From Marisa cornuarietis (Eukaryota; Mollusca; Gastropoda; Architaenioglossa; Ampullariidae), in assembly GCA_004794655.1 (NCBI GenBank), contig SMMW01000518.1, forward strand, positions 1,490,001-1,554,000: 64,000 nt of DNA, read 5' to 3'. A program made the translations under genes and the position numbers. Each line of letters starts with the position of its first letter. The first letter of the stretch is position 1. Positions 51,000-62,900 of the stretch are shown piece by piece. A model generated the notes under the pieces. The model ran no database searches, was not told the origin of the DNA, and saw nothing but the letters and a program-made list of their open reading frames with translations.

Positions 51000-53800
51000 A
51001 TGGCAACAGACGATTATACATTAGGTGCATACAATTTACCACCCTTGCGAGGAACAGCCTCTTTGTTGGTGAGCTGTTTGTGAAACTGTTTGGAATGAGA
51101 ATACCATTTAAAAAAAAAATTCTACCTCGCCCTCGACACCCTAATTTCCAGTTCTCGAGTCAAACCCATAGTTAGCAGAGACTATGAAACCCTGCACCTC
51201 TTGGGCTGAAGGATGCAGTATCCGCAGCATTCTTAAGTGTTTATCAGCTAAACCATCAACTCTTAATCTCACCAACACTACCCTCATTTTTTTTTCTTTT
51301 CCTACTTCTTTCACTTTCTCAACCCTGACCCTAGCTGCTGATACAGCAGCCCATGCACTTGCATTTTGTCCTGCGCAATTAACCAGCCCCAATGTTAGTT
51401 GTCTAGACCATCTAGGCTATTTTTCGTATGTAATTTTCACTGTTCTTTGCAGACTGAGTGCTGAGTGGAGTCCCCCTCAGTGTAAGGACTAAATAATAAC
51501 TGATCCACACCAGCCACCCCTTTATTGTGGGCCTGCATCACTTGTAGCTTGAACATTATAGAGTGCCTATTTAAGTTCTTAACCTATATATTTTGGCTCA
51601 TTTATATTTTTTTTAAATCTATAGATATCACTTGGCGACATAAACATTTATTTTACCTTATTAAATTGTTAGTGTTATTCATAAAAACTAATGTTTATCA
51701 GCAGTTCATGTAGCTGCATTTTTATAATTTCATATTTTATCTAAAACAGGTTGTTGGAGCAGAAGGGACAGGAAAACATGATCTTTCACTTGCCATTCTC
51801 AAAATTCCAGTGCAGTCTTCTGTTCAGATGTATGTATATGTGTGCATAGGTATATAATTATTATTATGTGGTTATAAATTTTGTATTTTCTTTTTCCATA
51901 TCAGCTGCAGTGGGTGGACTGGACAAAATAATAGTCATTTACATTATCTTATTTCAATGCTGCTACAGACATTTTCATTTACCAACATCCTCTCCTTCCA
52001 TGGATGTTTTGTTTTGTGATAAACATATGCATAATTACTTACAATGCATTGTCATACTATCATGTTTCAAAGAATTTTAGTTATTTAGCACTGGGAGGGA
52101 CATCTCTTTCTTCTGCACTCTGCTGTCCACCCAAGCAAATTTTTCTCAGAGGGCTGTCTGTTCATGAAGGGTCAAAACCCACTTTAAGCTTTAATTGTCA
52201 GTTAATAAGTGTTGTCAACATCTATCTGATGCAAGCCAAAACACACGAACTATATGTTCATAGCATTTCATATTATCCTGGATTCAATTTGGCAATTGTC
52301 CATAACAGCTATGATCACTTTAATCAAATTTATTTCCAGTCGCACAGCTAGTGCATTGCCGCTTCCATCAGAAAATGCAGCAAATCGGCCAAGGATTGAT
52401 TTCATTTGCTTTATTCTTAACATGACAGACAGGGACAGGTAAGTATTTAGATCAACTACTTACATAATCCTCTTTGTAGCTAGGTGGTATCTCCTGCTCC
52501 GTCATTTCTTTCTCTACTGATCTTCACCAGGGTTGGAGGGAGGGATGGTGCTTCTAGCTTTATTTAGACAAACTACAGACAACTTTAAAAATAAAAATAC
52601 AGAGACTATGGACGATTTGAAAGCTATGTGCTTCAAACTTTCCTAACGTTTCTAATATATGCTGGAGTGTGAAGTCTTATCATGCAGATCATTAATTAGT
52701 ACCTTTATTCCAGTTTAAAATGGATAAATATAATCCATTTGGAATATGCAGAGCTTTGTCTAATTCTAGGTATTTCTTAAAGCAACCTATAAATCGATTG
52801 TTATCTATGAAAGCTAAATTTGTGAACATTTCAAACAACACAGAATCTTAGAAACAGTTAAAAACTCCCATGATAAATGTAAAGAATACACAGAAAATAT
52901 TTTTTCAATTTATAATGACAAATCTTGTTTCTATCAAGAACAATATAAAATCTTAGCCATTGTCATGTCTGCTGTTACCCACCAGACACAGAGTTGAGAT
53001 TCAGTTTTTGCTCACAGCCAAATACAGCCCCTTAACATATTATCATTCTACCTAGCTTTCAGAATATGTGTATGTTCAACATTCTGAGATGTGTGTTCAA
53101 TATTTTGCAGTATTCAGGTTGTGGAAAAATCTCTTTCTCTTGTTGACATCAGATACTTTTTGGGAAAGGCATGCCTTGTGGTTACAGGTGGTGAGTAACT
53201 TTTTCTAAGTATGCAAGGCAAAAGTCTAAAATACGCTAGACTGACATAGTTAAATTTGTGCATATTAATTTAGTAATATGGTCTTTTTTCCTCGTGTGCA
53301 GAGAGAGAGGGTCACAACAACCAGATAAAATGTTGTTTTAATTTAGAACACTGTCATTATTCATTTGGTGACTTGGTGTAATAATTTGTTAAGCATAAAA
53401 GATTCACTACATTTCAGTGTCTTTGTTTCAGTTCACAGCCCAAGGAAGATGACAGATTTGGATCAAGTGACTACTCTTGCAGATTCATTCAACCTGCCAC
53501 TTTTATTTGGAGAAATAAAGGTAGTGGTATCAAAAGATTCTTTGTGTAAAGGAATCTCTATGCCTCATACACTTTCATGCCTCTGCTTATGGTGGCAGAG
53601 GCTCTGTGTGTGTGTGTGTGTGTGTGTTGTGCAAAATATCTGAGATTTAATTTTACTGATATCATATGTTCAAACAGGTGGAAAGAGAGCGAGATCAGCT
53701 GGCTCGAAAAGTTCTTTCTCTTGCAGAAATTGCAGCAGGTTTAAAAGGCCAGGCTACACCACTGTTGATAGAGGCAGCAAAAACTTCTTTTTTGCTATGA
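51000..53800 (+). CDS. CENPM: Centromere protein M (complete)
   Basis: Exons: 51000-51068, 51750-51829, 52340-52438, 53111-53190, 53432-53520, 53678-53800; 540 coding nt, 179 aa against 180 in human CENP-M. All junctions keep frame with GT-AG introns. The strongest family match, from memory, is the block LPLPSENAANRPRIDFICFI followed by NMTDRDS, then SLSLVDIRYFLGKACLVVTG; the N-terminal VVGAEGTGKHDL corresponds to the degenerate P-loop-like start of this small-GTPase-fold pseudo-enzyme. CENP-M is part of the CENP-H/I/K/M kinetochore complex in the constitutive centromere-associated network and does not hydrolyse GTP. Here GAEGTGK is closer to a Walker A (GxxxxGK) than the vertebrate sequence. 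Confidence 0.95.
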
Positions 53801-54499
53801 CACTACCTATGAGATGTGTCGAACACTAGATGTGCTGCAAGAAGCCATGAGTAAAAGAGTTTTGAAACCTAAGAGCAAAATCAACCTCCTGTTTCATGAA
53901 GACTTTTGTAGTTAATCTGTAGCATTTGTTACAGTGAATTGCTCAAGGCTTTCTTGGCAAGTGGAGCACCAAATTATGCTTGCATACCCTTAATTACAGC
54001 AAGATGCTGAATCTTTAAAACTGTCTTGAGAACAGTGGATAATTATCCGTATTGCAAGATTTGCAATCCTAGTGGTTACGAAGATGGATGGGGACAGGTG
54101 TTGATTGAAAGACGTGCTGTTTGTGTGGACATGATTATACAGTTATGCCTTCTCTCGCACTCATGTCTGCACACATGCTCACAAACTTATACACGTTCAT
54201 AGCAACTTGAAGCCAAACCTTTTTGGTTCACTGAACTAAAGAAAACTTTTTTACATGCCATCTAGATTAAATCTTTGGCAGATATGATATTGGACACTGG
54301 CTAATTTACTGCATAATTGTGACCACTACTTTGTTAATATGAAGTGACCTAAGGTGGAAGGTGCTAGCATGCAGGGCCCTTTGTGTTGATGAAAGAATGA
54401 TCTAGTAGATTATTAAAATGTATCATATTTATGCATTTGGTGTGCACTTGTGCATTTTTGGAGGGATTTGATGTGTTTGGCAGAATGATGATGGGGATT
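53801..54499. other. CENPM 3' flank
   Basis: Likely CENPM 3' UTR running into the LINE. No exon recognised. The exact LINE 5' junction is uncertain within 54440-54520. Confidence 0.5.
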
Positions 54500-56972
54500 T
54501 GTGCATGTAAACACTACATATGGATCGCAAATGCCCATCATCGGCGCCAGTTTTCAGACCCACTCGGTCATTACAAAATGTGGATAGACTAGCATTCAAA
54601 GCACAGCTGCAGATGGCGCTCCTCCAACCACCTTCTGCCGAGCAACTTGACTGTGTTTTGCGTCGAGTAGTTGATGACCATGCCCCTGTGTCTCGACGTC
54701 TGATGCGCCAGTCTAAATGTGCGCCTTGGCATTCACAGATCCGTGTCGAACTCCGTGACCTGAAGCGCACGCGCCGGCGAGCTGAACGTGTTTGGCGGAA
54801 GACTGGACTCGCCATCCACAAAGAAATTTATAATGCCGCAAAGCGAAGCGTTGCAAAATGCATTTATGCGGCTAAAGCATCATATCTTCAGGGCCAAATA
54901 ATTAACTGCACCTCCTCCAAAAAGCTCTTTGCCATCTGCTCTCAAATGACTGGATCTAAGACAGCAACACCACTGCCTACTGCCTACCCTGCTTCACTGC
55001 TGCCGCAAGTTTTTAGTGATTATTTCACCAGCAAGATATTGGACATTCGATCATCTTTAGACTCTGTGCCAGTGCTTGACAGCATCTCCTGTGATGTCCT
55101 CCCAGGATGCTCCATGTCCAAGTTCCTACCAGTCTCTGAGACCGATGTGAAAGCGGTTATCCTAAAAGCTAAACCAACAACTTGCGAGTTAGATCCGATG
55201 CCCACAAGCCTTCTGCTCGAGTGCCTAGATACTCTACTTCCTGCCATCACTAATATTGTAAATGTCAGCCTGTCGTCAGGTGTTTTCCCATCTTTGTTCA
55301 AAAATGCGGTGGTGAGGCCACTTCTAAAGAAATCCACGCTTGACGTCAATGTCCTGAACAACTACCGTCCAGTTTCCAACTTGTCTTTTCTCTCTAAGAT
55401 CATAGAGAAAATAGTTTTGACACAGCTCTGGGCCTACTTACAAGAGCACCATCTTATCCCACAAGCTCAGTCGGCTTATAGACCTTTCCACAGCACCGAG
55501 ACCACTCTTATTAAAGTGACAACAGACATATTATCTGCTCTTGACAGTGGTGATGTCTCTCCATTAACCCTACTGGACCTGTCTGCTGCATTTGACACTA
55601 TAGACCACTCTCTGCTTCTTCACAGACTTCACACCCTCTACGGGATTTCTGGACCTGCCCTCTCATGGTTCAACTCCTATCTCACTGATAGGACCCAGAC
55701 TGTGTCAGTTGATGGTCAGACATCTCGCCCTGCTTCACTTTTCTGTGGTGTTCCCCAAGGCTCAGTACTTGGCCCAGTTCTGTTCATCCTGTATACTAAG
55801 CCCCTTTCATCATGCATCCGGTCTCACCAGGTTTCTCATCAATCCTATGCTGATGACACGCAGCTTTACTGTTCCACTCCGCCGGCTGATTCTTACTCTG
55901 CTATTAGCTCTATAGAAGCTTGTATCAGTGATGTCAAGGGCTGGATGCTAAAAAACAAGCTTAAACTAAATGATGATAAAACGGAAGCCCTCTTGTGCCA
56001 TAGAAGAAGACATCAACCTTCACTCGTCAGTCTGCCCAATCACATCAAGGTGGGCGACAGCAACATCACCTTCACGTCATCTGTTAGGAATCTGGGATTT
56101 ATTGTCACTGATGACATGACACTCGATAGACATGTAGCAGCTGTCTGTCGGTCTGCCTATTATGAGCTCCGTAAGATCAGTGCTATCCGTCACTTTCTCT
56201 CTACACGCGCTACCAACACTCTTGTCTGTGCGTTTGTTCTTTCTCGACTTGACTACTGCAACTCCTTGCTGGCAGGCTGCCCTGACTACCTCATTCAGAG
56301 ACTCCAGAGAGTACAGAACTCTGCTGCGCGTCTGGTGCTTAGCGCAAAGAAACGGGACCATGTCACTCCTCTCCTTCGTTTTCTGCACTGGCTACCCATC
56401 CGATCTCGCATTCAGTACAAACTGTCTGTGCTGTGTTTTAATTTCTTTGCTGGCTCCTGTCCTGACTATTTCTCTAAACTTCTCATCCCTTACTCTCCGT
56501 CCAGACAACTACGCTCTTCGTCTGACGACCGTATCCTAACTGTTCCTGTCACCAGAACAACAACATATGGTCACAGGACTTTTGGCTACTGTGCTGCAAA
56601 ACAATGGAACTCTCTTCCTTTCCATATCCGCCACCTTCCTACAACTGAATCTTTCAAATCTGCACTGAAAACGCACCTCTTCCTTGAGCATTTCTCCTAA
56701 CACAGTCCGCACAATGCTCGTCCTTCTTAACCCCGCCCCCTTCCCTCTTGCTACTTTACCCATCTTTCTCGCAGAATCACTATATTTTTCTGTTCCTGTT
56801 ACTTGATGCCTTTTGTTTTCTGTTTCGTCAGTACTGTCGTTTTCTTTCGTCCCCTTTGTTCTGTGTCTACTTAGTCCACGTCTCTTCCTCGTTTTAAGCG
56901 CTAAGAGCATGCTCTCTATGAGTGTGAATATGCGCTATAAAAATCTTCACTATTATTATTATTATTATTACA
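54500..56972 (+). mobile_element. L2/CR1-type LINE, 5'-truncated, young
   Basis: Contains the linker, reverse transcriptase and 3' UTR (56701-56949) and ends in about seven ATT units, the short-repeat tail typical of CR1/L2 elements. The endonuclease domain is missing. Near-identical 3' parts occur at 2986-3826 and 48440-48745, and an older one at 44515-45320. Confidence 0.88.
54520..56700 (+). CDS. LINE reverse transcriptase ORF, endonuclease missing
   Basis: 726 codons with no stop. Residues ~1-150 are the linker region (CAPWHSQIRVELRDLKRTRR, RRAERVWRKTGL). The reverse transcriptase follows: NNYRPVSNLSFLSKIIEKIV, AQSAYRPFHSTETTL, LLDLSAAFDTIDH, GVPQGSVLGPVLF and the catalytic YADD. The C-terminal block has RLDYCNSLLAGCPDYL, LHWLPIRSRIQYK and KQWNSLPFHIRHL. 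The ATG is internal to the original ORF2, since the endonuclease normally precedes it, so the copy is dead on arrival despite being open. Confidence 0.9.
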   Translation: MDRKCPSSAPVFRPTRSLQNVDRLAFKAQLQMALLQPPSAEQLDCVLRRVVDDHAPVSRRLMRQSKCAPWHSQIRVELRDLKRTRRRAERVWRKTGLAIHKEIYNAAKRSVAKCIYAAKASYLQGQIINCTSSKKLFAICSQMTGSKTATPLPTAYPASLLPQVFSDYFTSKILDIRSSLDSVPVLDSISCDVLPGCSMSKFLPVSETDVKAVILKAKPTTCELDPMPTSLLLECLDTLLPAITNIVNVSLSSGVFPSLFKNAVVRPLLKKSTLDVNVLNNYRPVSNLSFLSKIIEKIVLTQLWAYLQEHHLIPQAQSAYRPFHSTETTLIKVTTDILSALDSGDVSPLTLLDLSAAFDTIDHSLLLHRLHTLYGISGPALSWFNSYLTDRTQTVSVDGQTSRPASLFCGVPQGSVLGPVLFILYTKPLSSCIRSHQVSHQSYADDTQLYCSTPPADSYSAISSIEACISDVKGWMLKNKLKLNDDKTEALLCHRRRHQPSLVSLPNHIKVGDSNITFTSSVRNLGFIVTDDMTLDRHVAAVCRSAYYELRKISAIRHFLSTRATNTLVCAFVLSRLDYCNSLLAGCPDYLIQRLQRVQNSAARLVLSAKKRDHVTPLLRFLHWLPIRSRIQYKLSVLCFNFFAGSCPDYFSKLLIPYSPSRQLRSSSDDRILTVPVTRTTTYGHRTFGYCAAKQWNSLPFHIRHLPTTESFKSALKTHLFLEHFS

Positions 56973-57467
56973 CATCTTTACCATAGATTCAAAAAAGACT
57001 TAATTTACTAATTCAAACAGTATTATAAAATTTAACACAAATGTACAAAATCGAATTATAAGATTTTATATAAGAAAACTAGTAATTTACATATGTGCAA
57101 ATATTTTTCGATACATTTTGGAAACATTCACATTATTAATAGTTATAGAAAAATATATTTTATGAAGATGTAAACTTGCATGACACTGACACTATGCTGC
57201 ATGTAACGCTCTCGTGCACATACAAATGCATTAATGTGCATGGACTGCATCAACAAACACAGAGCTTCTTGAACAAATGCAAGAGAGTATCATCACAGTA
57301 CTTGGCCTAGCTCTTTAGGTCTCACTTGTGCTGTATGCAAACAGATTGTTTTCAGATCCGTACTTCTGATAAACATCACATGGAACATGTTTTATATCAT
57401 TGTATGTGTGTCTGCACATACATTCACAGGCAAACTTTTATACACAAACACACATAGCCTTGCAGAT
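56973..57467. other. Spacer between the LINE and TMEM17 3' end
   Basis: AT-rich. It presumably includes the TMEM17 3' UTR (minus strand). Nothing else recognised. Confidence 0.5.
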
Positions 57468-59125
57468 CTATGTTGTGTATCTAGATTCTGGCCAATACTC
57501 ATTATCTAGCTCATCTAATGCAGTGAATTGCTGTAGGTGATATTTTGTCACTTGATAATTGACCATGATACGAATAGCGAAATATCCAACGATGACTTCA
57601 CTGACGACAAACAAGGCTTTAACTATGTGAATGGCCCTCTCCAGTGGTAAGAGTAGAGCATCGGTATTGAAAAGCAGCAGCAAAATCAGAGGAAGCTGAA
57701 GCAAAACTGTCAGCAGCCAAAACCCAGCTAGCTCTGGAACCTGGTTGGAATAATAAAAATGAGATGTATAATGAATAAATGTTTTCCATCATACTTCATC
57801 CCTTATGTGATTATATGTGTGATAATTTATAAGAAGTAATAGTTGTTACGATAGGTGATAGTGAAACATCTTTAAAAATATGTAAACAATATCAAAGTGA
57901 ATGTAAACTTAATAAAAAAAATTTAAAGTGTCACTCACTCTTTCCATAAGGTTTCCAACATAACCTAAGTAAAGGCGGATGATCTCAACAAGACTATAGG
58001 CAATATATACAGAAATTAGGACAATTCTGTATAAATCTGAGAGGAAGTTGAACTGGAATGAAAGTGAATCAAAATATTGTTAATCTTTACTTAACAGCAA
58101 AAATCCCGCCTACATGCTATAAAAATATTGAGTAAGAAATCTGTGTAAATCAAAACATTTTTTAGAAGATAAGCTTAAAAATGGATAGAATAGATTTCCA
58201 CCAAAAAAAAATCACATGAGAAAAGCTTGATAACTTTTCTAATGACCTACAGTTATATATGAGGCTTTATTGCCATTATAATCAAAAGTTGCTAAAACAA
58301 ATGTAATTATGTACAGATGTTTATGTTACACATAAATTAAACATCAAGACATTTTTTCACAAATACCAACAACCCACATACCTTAGCCTCCAGCATAACA
58401 ATGCAAGTAATAATCCACAGAGGCGAAAAAAACACATTGAAGTAAATTAGCATCTGTAGAGGCAAGTTCGTCACATATTCATTTCCTGAAAACACCAAAA
58501 ACGATTTTTTAAAAAATCTCTTGCTGTTCAGTACACAATGTCTACAATGATTTTGCCTGTAAAATCAAGTGTGATAAATTTGCGACACTTATTTTACACT
58601 AAGAGATTCTTTACTGATGTTGGGACCGTCAATTTCTAAGAAAATAAAAGTGTCATTAAAAATGAAAACTGTCGTCTTAACGCATAAAACCATCGTGCTG
58701 AAAGTGCACGTACGTCAAACAACTTTTTTTATGCAAAATGTATTAAGTCCTGTATAACTAAGTATAAGTAAGTGCGACTACCCCAAAAATTTTATCCTTT
58801 ATTATATTCATCCCATCTTATTTTTTCTTTAATCCAAAGGCCGTTATACTTTATTAAAGTAGACAAGTAGATATACGCTGAAATATCGATGCTGTGCTTA
58901 ACTAGTAGGCATTTAAAAAATAAACATGTCCTGACATATTAAATGAGTCAATTTATGTTCAGTCACTCTATTTTGATAACGCTATAGACTGCATCTTCAA
59001 ATTTATGACGAAGTGGGCTGACCTGTTTTCAAAATCTGGTGTTTCTGAGGATCTCGTGCTGATTTATTAACAGGAAACAAAACATCTGTAACAGATGTCA
59101 TAGTTTTCCTGAAAGTAGCGTCCAT
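57468..59125 (-). CDS. TMEM17: Transmembrane protein 17, ciliary transition zone (complete)
   Basis: Minus-strand exons: 59125-59023, 58485-58382, 58052-57939, 57740-57468; 594 nt, 197 aa (human 198), all GT-AG. Start chosen at MDATFRK because it gives the family length; an in-frame Met exists 47 codons upstream. Four membrane segments: LIYFNVFFSPLWIITCIVML, then IVLISVYIAYSLVEIIRLYL, FWLLTVLLQLPLILLLLF and IHIVKALFVVSEVIVGYFAI. RLYLGYVGNL, VPELAGFWLL and LPLERAIHI are the family's most conserved blocks. TMEM17 belongs to the MKS/B9 transition-zone complex with TMEM231, B9D1 and TMEM67, and gates membrane-protein entry to cilia. Divergently arranged against the gene starting at 59977. Confidence 0.95.
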
Positions 59126-59786
59126 GGTGCCCGCAATTTGGCTTAAACTAAAGCAAGCCTGCTGATATTGCGGGCAAGGTCTGAAAGGGATTATAAAATG
59201 TTTTCTTGCCTCCTTCAGACTATGTAAATATCTTAGGCTAAACAATGAAAAATAAATCAATGTCACTTTGTACCTAAATCACCAATAATCAGCTTTTACG
59301 AAATAAATATAACTTGTTCCCAAAACTATTATCTTTATACATCAGCGGAATCTAAAATTCAACCAATAGGCGTACAGGAGGTAACTTCGAACAAACAACT
59401 GCTAGTTCTGCGATCGTGAGAAAAGCGAGTAGACGAGATTTACGTTGTATTTTGAAGTCACAGAACTCTCATTTCCTTCCATTAATATCTTAAACTGTTA
59501 TATAATTTATTTCTCCATGTCAATATATGTTGCACAATTAAGTCATACCTTAAATCGAGTGTTGAAATGTTTGAGTCGAATGTTTTTGTTGCAGGTTGAA
59601 TTTCCATTTGATGACCTCGTTGTGAGCTAAACGTCTTTACTGGCGGCTAATACGATTTATTATAAAAAAATTAATGTAAGAAACGTCTCTTTATTAACTT
59701 GGGATCTTAAGTTGTCAATTTTAACTGCTGTTCTGACATAATTTCTGCCAGGTGAAGCAATGAAGACCAGAATACAATGGATTTCG

Positions 59787-59823
<37 letters not shown>

Positions 59824-59976
59824 GATTTAGGAGTGACTTGTACATCTTTGTGAAGCAGAATATATTGTTAGCCGTTCGTAATTTGAACTACTGTTAGTAA
59901 AAGCTGTAAGAGTTTTAGAAATCAAGGTCTGACCTACTGCATATGCCTACTGATATGTTTCAGCATATGCAAAGTC
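59126..59976. promoter_or_regulatory. Divergent intergenic region between TMEM17 and the KEN-box gene
   Basis: A CCAAT element (TTCAACCAATAGGCG near 59360) and CTGCGATCGTGAG near 59408 lie between the two start codons and are good candidates for a shared promoter. An (AAT)n run sits at 59788-59824. A splice acceptor (TGATATGTTTCAG, ending 59963) just before the plus-strand ATG implies a non-coding first exon of that gene within this interval. Confidence 0.45.
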
Positions 59977-62900
59977 ATGGAAATGGAGAAAGAGAACCTT
60001 CAAAGTCAGGTAAGAACTGTTGAAATACAAACCAATCTTTGTCTGGCAAATGTAAAACAATAGATGATCCTAAACCGTTATCTGTAGAAAACGTATTTTC
60101 GACATTGTCTAGTTTATGTTTAGACCACCGACAGTCCACTGGTCAAGTTGCCGCTGCTCCGTTATTGGCTAGGGTAGGGCTCATAAGTCTTGACCAGTGA
60201 CGTGGGACATGCTGAACACGGCAGCAATGTTGAAGATTTTAGTACGTGCTACCTTCCCTGAGTAGGTCCAACATCAAAGGGTGACCGGGGACACCCCACA
60301 CGTGGGAAGAGGCAACTTAACCTCTGCATAAGAAAAACTTACCACTTTTCGACTTTGCAAGAAGACGTAAAAAGCTGTTGTGTGCTGGATAAAGTGTCTG
60401 TTTATTACACCAGCACGAGGTTGGACTTGCGGTATTGATTTCATGAGAAACGAATTGTGAACAGTGAGCTAAGAATGTTGTGTGAGGCAGGTGACATTGG
60501 AGGAGATAGCTGCAGATAAGTTATAAAAGTACAAGTTCGGAATTATATGTAAACTATCACTGTATATATATATATAGATAGATATTGTTCTATTGCATCT
60601 TTCCATTATATTAGATTCTTTTATTTTACGTATATATATTATTGATTGTGCTGATGCACCTGTTTTGAATGTCATAACAAGTGCTTGAATGTTAATGAAG
60701 CGTTGAGTGCTAAAATCAGATAAGTGTTATCCAACTGCACACAGACAATAAGTGACCACTGGTGATACGTTACAGTTGTATAAGCTTAAAATTCATTGAA
60801 AAGAAACTGTATCAGTGTATGTTTTTTTAATGAATAATATAGTAACATAAAAAAACACAAATGTAATTTGGTGATGGTAATGGCTTTGGTATGTAAGAAA
60901 GACTGGCTAGAATAACAGTTGACTTGCTCACATTGATGATTGCGTGTGTGTGTGTGTGTGTGTAGATTTTGGGAAGAAAATTGTTGTTGGACAGTTCTAG
61001 TGTCACAAGGACTCCTCTTCGTGCAGTCAATCAACAGACTGCTAAACATACACCTCTGCCTCTTTGTGTTAAAAAACTGGTGCATGCCCAATGTAAGACC
61101 GAAGAAAATAAGAGGCACTCGTGGGCACCAGAAACAGGTGCATCATTGTAAGTCATGATTTTGTTTGACACCTTCCTCAGCAACAAGTGCAGTGTCAGCA
61201 TTGGTAGGCTTGTTTCTGCAAACAGAACAGAGTTATATGCTCTCATCTGGGAAAGTTCTGTCTCTGGGGCCATTTGAAGCTGTACTTGGTCTTTGAAAAT
61301 ATAATTCGTGCATTGGTCTGCAGCTTTTATGATTGTTGTTTAATTAAGGCCTTAATTCTTGCATGGAGCTCAGTCAATTGATGTGTCAACAGGGGACTAT
61401 TTTACATGCTTGATGATGTTCATCTAAGCTCTCTGAGAAACTACAGGTGAGCATGAGAATAACTTAAAAGTAAACAATAATCATAAACTGCTTTACTCAT
61501 CTTTGCACATGATTGCATTGTTGTTTGATTTGACATATAAGCTAATTTAATACTTTTATAGGAAATCTTCTGGTGCTTTGATTAGAAATGCTGAACATAA
61601 CACACCTACCAGGACGTCAAAGTATTCAGACCGTTTGCAGGTAATAAGCAAAAACTAAAATCATTTACTTTCAGTTATCCTTCTATTTTCTGTGCTAAGT
61701 TACAGATACAATACTCACTCAGTCATGCTGTATGTTAAGAACCTTTCGCATATATGGACCCTCTCCTGTTACACATCAGATCCTTAGACTCTTTAGGATA
61801 ACCAAAAATAAAATAACACAGAAATGAGCTTTCAAATAAATTCTTTATAAAAATGTTGAAGAAAATAATGCATAGAATCCAAGGGCTTTGAGGAAAAGAC
61901 ATAAGTAACAAAGTCCAAAACTAAATCTCTCTCTCTCTCTCTCTCTCTCTGATTATACAAGCTTTTTCTGGAACATTTCTGTAAACCAGCATCATCACTT
62001 TAACTGAAATTAATCTTCATTATTATTATTTATTAAATGAACTGAAAAGTATCTTCATGATTTCGTAAAAATGCAGAAACGGATCTCCCTTATGAAAGTT
62101 GCCAAGGCACGACTTGAAAGAACTGAGGTGAGTTCTTTGAAGAGAAAAGTGGCATATGCCAGATGATTGGGCTTAAATCATCTCAGATGTTTGATTTGGT
62201 GTTTAGTGCTTACAAAGCAGCAACTTCAAATTAACTCTCACATCAACGTCTTGCAAAAATGGCATTGAATTTCTCTTAGCTTTGGAAAGAAAAGCAGTTA
62301 ACAAGGGCCAGAACAAATGGGATAGTTGTATTTGATGAAATACCTGGATAATTTCAAAAGTCCAAGAATTCTAGTGATTGTTATAATTTTTTGGGAGGGT
62401 TTAAATTTTATTTTTGTTACATTCTTGCAGGTTGCTAGTCCTGGTGGGTGTCTTGTCCCAGAATCTCCCACGACCATGTCAAGACGTCCTTGTCAACCTG
62501 CTGTCAAGTCTGCATCATACCCTTTAGTGTCCTCTGTTTTGAAGAGGCATGAACCAGAGATCTTATCTAGGGTAGATGTTCATCAGGACGCAGCAAGCCT
62601 GCAAGAAGCCACAGTACCTTCCCCAGGTTGTGTTCACGCAACTCAAAATAGTGAAGCTGGATCATTTCAGAATCAGGTTGTGGAGGAACCTGAGCAGCCC
62701 TCAAAACATCAGCGTTTTACAGATGCCTGTTCCATCCATGTGGAGCAGAGCACAGATCATGCACTAGAAGCTGTGAGCTCTATCGTTGAAGCCTTGTTGA
62801 GGGCTGTTGAAAGAAAAGCTGATGTGCCTCTGACAAATCTGTCAGCCTCCAAAAGCACCAAAGAATCATACCAGTTGAATGTTTCCTCTGCAGATTCTCC

